Shown here one piece after another: positions 55,449 to 64,000 of a DNA stretch of 64,000 bases; position 1 is the first letter of the stretch, and the number at the start of each line of letters is the position of its first letter. Location: NCBI GenBank assembly GCA_964036045.1, contig OZ038389.1, forward strand, positions 40,481,064-40,545,063. The letters are read 5' to 3'. Origin of the DNA: Eutreptiella sp. 'Long Island Sound 2002' (Eukaryota; Euglenozoa; Euglenophyceae; Eutreptiales; Eutreptiaceae). The notes under the pieces were generated by a model. The model saw only the letters and a program-made list of their open reading frames with translations, was not told where the DNA came from and made no database searches. A program made the position numbers and the translations under genes.

Positions 55449-56069
55449 GTGTTGCGTTGTGGTGGCTCTTGCTGCCGGCGACTCTGTGAGCACTGCACTG
55501 AATGCGGTTGGGTGTGCTGTCGTCTGTTGTGTGATTTTACGTCAGCTTGGGATCGAAAATTACTGTGGATTGAGCGGTCACAACACACATGCTCTGCCAC
55601 CAGTGCATCGCGTGTTGCAAAGCTGGTGCCAATTTTTGCATTGGTTCCATGTCAGTATCCTTTGAAAGCGCCTACCCATCATCCTACGTAAAAGCAACAT
55701 GCAGTTGCTTTGTTTATCGCGACAGAGGCTGTTTTTTGTTTGCAGACAAACAGAGGCTGCACTTTAGTTCGTGGTGCTCATCGAAAGCGTTGGAGCGGTG
55801 CATTACTGTTGGCCTGTCTGATGTTGGGCGGATGCATGTTCCTGTTCTACCTTCGAGGCCACATCTCGCGGCCGCATTCATCATGAGTGCTTCCCGAAAC
55901 TCGTCACGCGTCGCTACGCGAGGCATCTGGCATCAAGTTGCGCCCCGCTGAGTCACTCGCAGCCCCAGCCCCCTCAAAACGACCCCAACCCCGTGACGTG
56001 TGGTTCTTGGTCCATTTCTGCGGCATCTACGGATCCCACCTCATGTCCCTGCTCTTTGCTGCTTTGCAG

Positions 56070-56257
56070 GGAAAAGGTGGCAAAGGCAAAGGCGGCCCGC
56101 CACCCAGGGGTAGAGGCTGGTCCCCTCCGAGGGGCCGTTCTCCACCTCGAGACAGGCGGGGCAAAGGTGGAAAAGGCCGTGAAGAACCAAATTACGTCCC
56201 AAGCACAGGGCATTTCTATTTGCACGACGACCGATGCCAGCCAGCTCAGGGCAGAAG
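56070..56257 (+). CDS. Exon 'e' of the acidic / Arg-Pro-rich protein gene
   Basis: Acceptor gctgctttgcag|GGA, donor CAGAAG|gtgctt, 188 nt, phase 0 in, phase 2 out. It encodes GKGGKGKGGPPPRGRGWSPP, then RGRSPPRDRRGKGGKGREEP and a less repetitive tail with FYLHDDRCQPAQ. It has RGG/SPPR-like RNA-binding composition. Confidence 0.5.
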
Positions 56258-56453
56258 GTGCTTGCATTGCTGCCGTCGCCATACTAGGTCGCCATCATGC
56301 GCTTGTGTCATGGGCAGTCAACGCAGGAGACGGTTGCAGGGCATCGTAGACAACAGCGGATTGCCAATAAGATGCCAATAATGCTGCAATAACCGACTGG
56401 CAACACGAGAACAATGAATGCCAAAAAAAATGCCAAAAAGAGGACAGCAACAG

Positions 56454-56610
56454 ATTGCCAATCACACCACAACGCTACAGCTACAGATTGCCAATCACAC
56501 CGCAACTCTAAAGTTATAGATTGCCAATCACACCACAACGCTTACAGTTACAGATTCCCAATAACACCACAATTACAGATTGCCAATCACACCATAGCAA
56601 CAGGTTGCCA
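56454..56610. repeat. ~33-bp minisatellite in the intron between exons e and f
   Basis: The phrase agattgccaatcacacca recurs at 56454, 56487, 56520, 56554 (as attcccaataacacc) and 56579. Confidence 0.8.
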
Positions 56611-57106
56611 ACGAGATGACAAGGGGATGAACACCAAATTTTCTGTTTTGCCATATGGTAGGTCAGTCGGCCCCCCAAGGTGTTCCCCATATATGCAGGC
56701 ACATTTGGTTTAATCCAACAGCCTTTGTGTGGTGAATTTTCTCATGTGAGTTCATGCGTTGGTCGCTGGACCCCCCCCCCCGCACCAAACCCACCCCACC
56801 CCACCTTGGGGGTTGATGGATAGGCCCAAGTGTGGTCTGCTCTTTTTTGCTTCACGAAAAGTTCCCACACAAGTACATTTCTTAAGAGCAATACCCTGCC
56901 ATACTGCTGCATGTGAGTGGATCCCTGGGCTCTACTGTCAGCCCCTCTTTCGTTTCTGAGCCCAACCCTCTCCCCTACCCCTCACCCCCACCGAACCCCC
57001 CGGTGCCCTCGTCCCTATTCCTTCCTTTGAGGGCAGCCCTGCTGTCAGGTCGTGTTGAGGCGGTTGCTGGTCGCAAGCCCCACAAATTGTGTTTTATGTG
57101 TATCAG

Positions 57107-57168
57107 GCGGCCTCAACAGAAAGGTCGATTATACAGCCCAAGTCGAAAGGAACCCGATGCAGACGAAG
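57107..57168 (+). CDS. Exon 'f' of the acidic / Arg-Pro-rich protein gene
   Basis: Acceptor tatgtgtatcag|G, donor GACGAAG|gtgtgt, 62 nt, phase 2 in, phase 1 out. It encodes RPQQKGRLYSPSRKEPDADE. It is the least repetitive of the exons and the join to exon h is supported mainly by matching phase. Confidence 0.4.
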
Positions 57169-58778
57169 GTGTGTCATCTTGGACACATGGCACTCCCAAC
57201 TTTATGCCGCTTGGTGGTTGGGGCTTGGCGCTACCAGCGCCAGAAAAAACACTTTGTTCGGATTCTGTGGAAGCCTCCGTACTGTGGACAGCTGATGTTG
57301 AGCAGTGCGTGGATTGGGAGGAGGGGGAAGTGGGGTTGCCATAAAGGCTGAGCAAGTGTACCATGTACGTGAGGCTGATGCAGTGTGGGGGTACCGGTGC
57401 AGGCGTTTGTGTTGAGGAGGTTTGCTTTGACATTTGCATTCCCAACCTTTACCATGTGGTGCATGGCGCGCGTCGTTGCTTTCAAAGCAGTCCGTCACCA
57501 AAAAGCGTTCCGGCTAGTGACGGTTGTCCCCCCAGAATTGGAGCACGAAACATTCCGCGCTCATCCTGCAGAAGAGTTTGATCGTGGTGCAATTGCTCCA
57601 AGGATTTTTTCCTCTCAAAATTAGCAAAAGACTCAAGTACATGAGTATTTGATCACCTACGCCTCACTGGGCCCCATTGCAACGAAGCCCTTCACCCAAC
57701 CACAGCAGCAACAACTGCTCATGGTGGCACCCAGAAACCAGGTATCGACCCGCCGCAGGGCTGATATATCGCCTTGGGTGTGGGTGCTCACGCCCCTTCA
57801 AAATGCAGAATGCTTGGACAAGCTGCACACCACCGATGCGTCGCACTCTGTGAACCATTGCAGCTGTGCCAATGCCGGCATGGCAGGGACGCCACGGGGC
57901 AGAAGCAGCACCTGGAGCAGAGGAAAATGCCTCGCTCTTGGGACAACCAAAATGGACGTTCTCCACCTCAAAATTCAAACCAGTGCACACAACCGGCGCA
58001 TTTCGCTTTGATGGCAAACCTGCCAGAAAAATGAAACATGTACGCAGACAGCCATGGCCCTTGGGTAAGATTGGCAAGGCACGAGTCCTTGCAGTCTGCG
58101 AAGCAGCATCGCGCGTGCAAGACGATGCGCCCACAGGGCCGATGCTGACGAAGACCGCCACAAAGCCGGTCCTGGAGGGCCCGTGGTACGCCACCTCCCT
58201 CGCTCCCTCCGAATCCATTGTCTGCCGCCTGTGCTGGGCATATCACAGTCCTGCCCATCTCCCTCCCTCATTTGCAAGGGCATTGTGCTCTCTTATTTAG
58301 TCCCATACAAAAATTCTTCGGGTCGCTTTGAGAGAATTCTTCGAAGTGATCTCGCTCAGCCAACGGTTCCTGAGAGGAAGTGCTTAAGCACCTGAGCGCA
58401 GCACCAAAAGCAATGGGTGCTGTAAAATGAGTCATGTCAGTTCTACGGACCTCAGCTCGCCTTGCCCCATCGGTGGGGCTGCCTGCCCCTGCTTGGCCGT
58501 GGGCTGGCCTGCCTAAAGTTCTTGTTCGACGCTGTTGCGCTATCCAACCAGATTTTCAAACTCTGCAAAGTGTCTGCTACTTCCTTCTGTATTGGTGCCT
58601 ACATGTACATGGGGGCGATTGCTGAAATCAGATAAAGAGGATCGCTGTCACACCAATGACGCCGGTATTTCTTTCGGTTCGGAGCCCAGCCCACCAAACA
58701 CACATTTTTTCACATGTCTCGTTCTGTGGTTGCTGCAGTGCCGTTTTCCAGGTTGCGTTCTTTGTTACCCCTCTGCAG

Positions 58779-59423
58779 ATGATGTGTGGAAACATGATAT
58801 GTTTGAAGAATTGGAGGCAGAGGAGTCTGTTGGCTACCAGTCATCGGTCAAGGGCAAGGGCAAGGGGAAAGGTCGGAGAAATTTGGACTGGGACGTTGAC
58901 CAGCGCCGCCAATACGATGATTGGGATGAATGGGATGACAGGAACAAGGGAAGGGGCAAGGGAAAGGGGGGGGCTGAGTGGGACGATATGGGTAAGGGCA
59001 GGGGCAAAGGCAAGGACACCCCCGACTGGGATGACACGGGCAAAGGCAGGGGTTGGGGAAGGGACGCACACGCGGAGTGGGACGATGTGGGCAAGGGGAA
59101 GGGCAAGGGAAGGGAAGAGTGGGACGACATGGGCAAGGGCAAGGGCAAGGGAAGGGAAGAGTGGGACGACATGGGCAAGGGCAGGGGCAAGGGCAAGGGC
59201 AGGGACGCGCCCTTTGAGTGGGGTGACATGGGCAAAGGTAAGGGCAAGGGCAGGGGAGCAGCGGAGTGGGACGATGTAGGGAAGGGCAAGGGGAAGGGAA
59301 GGGACCCGCCCTCTGAGTGGGAGGACATGGGCAGAGGCAAGGGCAAGGGCAAGGGCAAGGGCAAGGGCAAGGGGGGCTCTTACGAATGGGAGGATTACCA
59401 TTACGATGATCGAATGCCTCGAG
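58779..59423 (+). CDS. Exon 'h' (possibly terminal): GKGKG/WDDMG repeat exon
   Basis: Acceptor ttacccctctgcag|AT, phase 1 in, which completes GAT with the last base of exon f. 645 nt to a possible donor CTCGAG|gtgtgt; if that is not used the frame runs to a stop at 59510-59512. After DVWKHDMFEELEAEESVGYQ come about ten imperfect copies of a 14-17-residue repeat, [DE]WDDMGKGKGKGR, with a DWDEWDD head. Alternating acidic/Trp and Lys/Gly blocks like these are common in algal (notably dinoflagellate) low-complexity proteins. No catalytic domain. Confidence 0.6.
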
Positions 59424-59483
59424 GTGTGTCTCACGGGGGGTGTGCCACAAAAGGCGGAATGAGTACAAATGTGTTTCCAAAGT

Positions 59484-59700
59484 CAGTGCGCTCCAAAGTC
59501 AAAGTACTCTAAAGCCCTTTGGCTTTGGTGTGCAAAACACACAACTTCCAAAGGTAAGATCTGCCTCATTGCCTCAGTGTTTTTATCGAAAGACGAAGAA
59601 AAGTCAAAGAGTTTGGTTGACTGTAGAGTGCAAACCCACACTTCCAGGAGAGGCTTTTGACTTTCGAGTGCTGTGACGTTCGGCACTTTCCTGTAGTCTT
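59484..59700. repeat. MITE-like repeat, copy 2
   Basis: Diverged copy of 48612-48826: shares ctccaaagtcaaagtac at the left, cagtgtttttatcgaaa in the middle and gacgttcggcactttcctgt at the right. Confidence 0.6.
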
Positions 59701-60078
59701 AGAGGGGGAGGGGGGGGGGTGCCGTGTTAAGGGCCCGCCAGGGCACACAGAAGTAGGGGCACACGCGTATCTCGTCCTCCAACAGAAAGGCCTCTGTGGA
59801 ATATGTGCGACTGACGAGCCTCTTTCTGCCTTCGCTTGCTGCCACACTTGTGCCGAGTTCTTCGGTCGCTGCGCGGCAATCCTACGGGGGTGACGTGCAC
59901 AGGGCTGGACCCCCCCCCCCTCCTCCAGACCCCCCAATCTGCGCCCCTGGGGCACAGCAGGTTTCCCGCTGGGCCTGAACGGTTGGCGAGCACGGGCGTC
60001 TGGATGCTTCGGCACACCACTCAGCGGTCATCCGATGGCCAAAACCATGAAAAGTGTTGCCCCCCCCCCCCCCCCCCA

Positions 60079-60513
60079 ACGGCACGGGCAACAGCTCGTC
60101 TCCAGGACAGCCGACCCCCGGAGTAGTCAGGACAAGTCATCCGGGGGCTCCGTTGACACAACCAAAACACGTTCGGGCCCACAGAGGGTCGGGATGAGCA
60201 GTGGCAAGAGGCCAATAGGCGCCGCCAAAGGCAAAGAAATAGATACCGAGGCCTTGTGCCACCCCCCCCCCCCCCAGTTAGAAGCCCCTGTCAGGAACAT
60301 GATCCTGCAGATGCACACCCCAGCGCGCACAAGTCAGTGCCGGAGTCGGCCCGCATGGACTCGGAGTGTGCATCTGGATGCACCTGGTCAACGGCACGGG
60401 CAACAGCTCGTCTCCGGGACAGCCGACCCTGGAGTAGTCAGGACAAGTCATCCAGGGGCTCCGTTGACACAACCAAAAACACATTCGGACCCACAGAGGG
60501 TCAGAATGAGCAG
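60079..60513. repeat. Pair of ~123-bp direct repeats (312-bp spacing)
   Basis: acggcacgggcaacagctcg to gggatgagcag at 60079-60200 recurs at 60391-60513 with about ten differences. Confidence 0.85.
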
Positions 60514-60716
60514 GAACATAACAACCTTTCGCCTGCCCATTCCCGCACTCGATCCTCCTTGTGGCGAGCGCATCATGTACCCCCTCCCCCCCCCTCTTGT
60601 GTCCGTGGTGTGTGTGTTGTGTCTCCATTCCCACGCATGGCATGGGTGCCATCCGATCGGGGGTTGGCACAAGGCCTCGGTATTAGGTTGTTTGCCTTTG
60701 GCGGCGCCTATTGGCC
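60208..60716. repeat. Inverted repeat with ~52-bp arms
   Basis: ggccaataggcgccgccaaa ... ccttgtgcca (60208-60259) is nearly the reverse complement of 60664-60716. Arms enclose about 405 bp that include the second direct repeat. No ORF with recognisable function lies inside. Confidence 0.75.
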
Positions 60717-61024
60717 TCTCGCTACTGGTGACCCCGCAAGTGCCCCCCTGGTGTGTCTGCTGTTGCAGAGGTCAGGGATGGGTCAGCTGCCGAGTGCATA
60801 TGGACCAGACCTTTGCTTAAGGTGGATCCCACCCTACCCCCCCCGGGGGGGGGGGGCTGTGGCCTGTGGGTGGGTTACTTTGGTTATGGGCAATTTGGCC
60901 CAAAGTGCCTACTCCCCCCCAGGGGGGGGGTAAGGGTCTGGGTGAGTGGGTGGTTGGGTGGGGATTTGCTGTATTTACCATTGTTGAGATTTCTGTTTGG
61001 GAAGACGGCAGTGTTTTGTGGTAT

Positions 61025-61106
61025 AAAAAATTCGCCAGGCGGGAATTCAACCAACGTCGATATTTCTGTAGCCAGGGCATATACCACTGGACCATATTCC
61101 TGCTCA
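61025..61106 (-). repeat. tRNA-like SINE head
   Basis: On the minus strand: A-box-like tccagtggtatatg followed about 35 nt later by a B-box-like ggttgaattccc. It is probably a decayed tRNA-derived element. Confidence 0.4.
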
Positions 61107-61129
61107 AATAGATGTCAAGTACCATTTAC

Positions 61130-64000
61130 AGCCTGACGCCCAATTGTTTTTTGAATATTTTAACGTCTAATAGACATCGGATGAGGGATGAGAGACCCCC
61201 CCCCCTGTGGGGGGGAAGGGTGGGTGGGTGGGTGGGTCAGCTTGGGTGGGTGGGTGGGTTACCTGGTCCTCAGGCAGCCCCAAATGACCCCCCCCCCCGT
61301 TGGTAAGCAAAGCTCTGGTATGGACATGTGGCCCAAGGCCCAGGGCCCGTGCATACCCTACGCCTTTTGTGACTGACCCCGCCCTCCCTGAACCCTCCCC
61401 CAGCCCTCGACACATTTCCGCTGTCCTCCGCACCCCCGGTCCCACGGCTCTCGCCAGCCATGTGCCCCCCTCCCTCAAGTTTGTGGGTCGTTCACTTCGA
61501 ACACGGACTCGTGTCCCGCACGGCCGCCGTGCAGAGGCCCTTTGGCCGGCTTGAGTCAGCGTTGACTGTCCGCCTCCTCTTGCCGCTCTTTTCAATTTTG
61601 GGGCCTGAAAGGGCGATGCACGCGCGATGCGCGCCTCCTCGTGTACTGGCCCCCACGTGCGTTCTGTGCACAGAGGCGTGGGTTTAGGGGTGGCGGTTCT
61701 GGCAGATTGCCCAGACCGGATTGCGTGTGCTGTGGGCGGGGCTTAACTTCAGTGCTGCGCGGCTTCCCATTTTACATTTGACGGTGCACTGCAGCAGAGC
61801 TGCGGCTTAGAACCTTCCGGCATGTGCTCCTTCAGATGCTGACGAAGAGCAGGACCGCGGCTGGGTTCCGGTTTTATCGTTCTCTGCGGTACGTCTGCGT
61901 TTTGTTGTTCTTTGCCCCGTCGAAAGCGCCTTATTCGGTAGGGCCGGTCGCGGGTGTCAGTCACCCGCCAATAACCGTCGCGGAGTAGCCGACCGACCGC
62001 CGTCGAAGGCCCCCGAACGCCTCATCGCGAATGGAGATTTGACGTCTGCGCGTCCCTGGTCGCCGTTTGGCACCCGCCACCGCCCCTTTCGGCAGTCGAG
62101 TTCGAGTGGGTGCAACGGCATTTGGTGTTGGGGTGGGTGGGTGGGGGGGTGAGGGGGGGTGGATGGCCAGAGCACCCGCCCCCCTCCCCCGTCGGGATGG
62201 GAGCATTTGGAGGGGCGGGGGGTCCCCAGCCGGGGGTGTGGCAGCCCGCCCACGGGCACAGCCACCGCGCGAAAGCCCAGTCCAAACAAGCCGTGCTCAA
62301 GCGCGGCGCTGCAAGCGTTTTGCTCGGGGATTTCTCACGGACGAGGAATGCCTGGCCCCCCCCAACTCCAAACCACCGGACGACCACCGGCGTATCCACG
62401 GGCCCTCTTCCGGTGAGACGGTACCAAACTAGCGGACACAAGGCTACGACGCACAGCGGGTGGAGGCGTGGTCGGGAAATGGAGGAAAATGGCTGACGCT
62501 TCCCCTTTGTCCCGGTCCCACGCCCTCAGGTCCGGTTTTAGAAGAAAAACTCACTGCACTCGCCGACGGAAAAATGGGAAATTCTCGCCACCCCCACGCA
62601 CACACTGCGATGTCCCCATCAAACCCTCCGCCACCAGCCCTTGATTGGTTGTCGATTGACTATCAAGTGCCCAATTCCCCCCAAATGCCCCCATTCCCCC
62701 CCATTCCCTCCCTTTCCCCCATTTCCCCGCCCTCCCAACCCCTCAATTCGAGAGTTCGTGAGTGCGGTGACGGTTGGTGCAGATGCTTTGAACAAATAGG
62801 CGGGGGGCTACCCCCCCCCCCCCCCCACCCAAGGGGGGGGGACCCCTCTCCCAACCCCCCCCCCCCTCCCCAGACCAAAGTGACCATCGTGAAAATTACA
62901 ATCGGGAAAATATTGTCGGGCCATTTGTGGTACACAAACTTTTGGGTCCCCAAGCCCAAAACGGCCGAAAATAATAAAAATGCACCCTCTCCCCCCCCAG
63001 CTCAAAACACCCCCCCCCCCCACCCCCGTGCACCCACCCTGGCAAGGCGGGGGGGGGGGGGGGGGTTGCGCTTTTGTACTGGCTGCGCACCGTGCTCACG
63101 TGCATTAGCTCAGCATTCCATTGGGGTTGTGTGGGTCCACGGCCGCACTGGGCAGCGGCTCCCCCATCCCCCGCCGAATAATTGAGTGTGTGCTTCGGTG
63201 AGGGGCGAGCCCCTCCCTGAGGAGGGTGCTCGGTGGGGCATGGGGAGGGGTTCCAGCATACCTTTGGCCCGTGTCCATGTACGGAAGAAGGGCACTCAAC
63301 ACAGTCCGTGCCCAGGCTTTTGCTCTGTGGGGGTGGTGGCTGGGGGTGACCCCCTGCCCTGGTGAGGGGATCTCAGTAGGATCCAGCCCCACATACCCGT
63401 CAGCTCAGTAGGAAGGAGCCCCGACGTATGGGCAACTGAGTAGGACCCAGCGCCTTCCACAAGGCTCTTCACTAGGGACCCGCCCTGAAACCGGAGGCTT
63501 GAACGCCCCACGCGGTGGAAGTGTTCACCCGCCATGTGTCGCTGCGCTCGGGCAGGTTGGCCACCGATTTGGGAGATCAGACCCCTGCCGTATCACACGG
63601 CATACGTAGCACGATATTCCTGACGGTAGAACAAGGTCTCTTCAGTCAAGATGGGGGAACGGGGACCGCCACCCACCAAGATCGGTTGGGATAAGATTTG
63701 GGGCGGGCGGTTTGGAAAGGGGGGCCGTGCATGTTTTGACTCAGAAAGCCAGCTTGAGGTTGGGCTGCGAAGCGGCCGGACGGAAAGTTTCAGGCAAACG
63801 GTTTCACCCCATGACGCATCCCTCAGAATGATACGTGCGTCATGGGGATCATTTTGACTGCGGTACCCCCACCTCCCACGCTCGCATCCCCCGTCGGCGG
63901 GTCAGTAAGGACCTCGGTCACGGGAGCCCTTTTGAAGGCGCCGGGTGGGGGTGTCAAGAAATGGTGGGGTCAAGACAGCGGCTTGGCGGACCTTCAGGAG
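61130..64000. other. GC-rich intergenic end of window, no gene recognised
   Basis: Open frames abound because of GC content, but none has a motif. Several long homopolymers are present: C runs at about 62813-62826, 62859-62868 and 63010-63020, and a G run at about 63051-63064. A cattagctcagcattccatt string at 63103-63122 is only vaguely tRNA-like. Confidence 0.45.

Noticed and set aside
58834-59480. Long minus-strand ORFs rich in Pro/Leu/Ser opposite the GKGKG exon
   Set aside because: They are antisense shadows of a GGCAAGG-type repeat; the plus-strand frame has the splice-consistent context.

Overview
The window is nuclear DNA of a eukaryote, most likely a unicellular alga or related protist. 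The evidence is eukaryote-only genes (a prohibitin-2, a TMEM14-family protein, a MINDY-type deubiquitinase), a chain of small exons with phase-consistent GT-AG introns, tRNA-derived SINE-like repeats, telomere-like TTAGGG/TTTAGGG strings and several eukaryotic transposable elements. Lysine/glycine-rich 'KGKG' protein repeats, very abundant poly-G/poly-C runs and AG|G acceptors are reminiscent of dinoflagellate-like or other complex algal genomes. The sequence alone does not fix the taxon, and I see no dinoflagellate spliced leader.

Layout. 1-15 kb: mostly non-coding, with a possible coding start running off the left edge (minus), the orphan first exon of a GH2 beta-galactosidase (2853-3031, minus), a decayed IS5/Harbinger-like transposase (4879-5565, minus), an intronless prohibitin-2 (8002-8880, minus) and an intronless TMEM14-like gene (13889-14200, minus) with a 31-bp minisatellite upstream. 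15.8-21.7 kb: a tandem array of about 1650-bp units with telomere-like strings at the unit joints, ending in a head-to-head telomere-like junction. 21.7-28 kb: GC-rich, with one clear gene, a MINDY-family deubiquitinase (24793-26379, minus).

28-41 kb holds two large mobile elements. The first (28716-35991) has identical-length 566-bp direct terminal repeats, a gag-like ORF with a zinc knuckle, and a pol with an N-terminal GIY-YIG-like endonuclease followed by a reverse transcriptase. It abuts a (CA)n tract. This fits a Penelope-like element of the permuted (EN before RT) kind. Its RT carries a single in-frame UAG and an Asn in place of the second catalytic Asp. The second (36419-40989) is a DNA transposon with 38-bp perfect terminal inverted repeats, dense subterminal palindromes, a transposase-like ORF and a 2-oxoglutarate/Fe(II) dioxygenase ORF with a Cys cluster. 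It may be a transposon carrying a nucleic-acid-modifying enzyme.

41-48.4 kb: a roughly 300-bp satellite interrupted by a tyrosine-recombinase retrotransposon (41363-46444, minus). This has the A1-ORFs-B1A2-B2 split-direct-repeat structure, a gag-YR-RT/RNase H gene order and a shared AGT core at all three junctions. 48.4-64 kb: a MITE-like repeat family, then a plus-strand gene of at least seven exons (51745-59423). It encodes acidic/RPPRRPPPR modules followed by GKGKG-rich low-complexity sequence. The last 4.3 kb is repeat-rich intergenic DNA with a large inverted repeat, a tRNA-like element and long C/G homopolymers.
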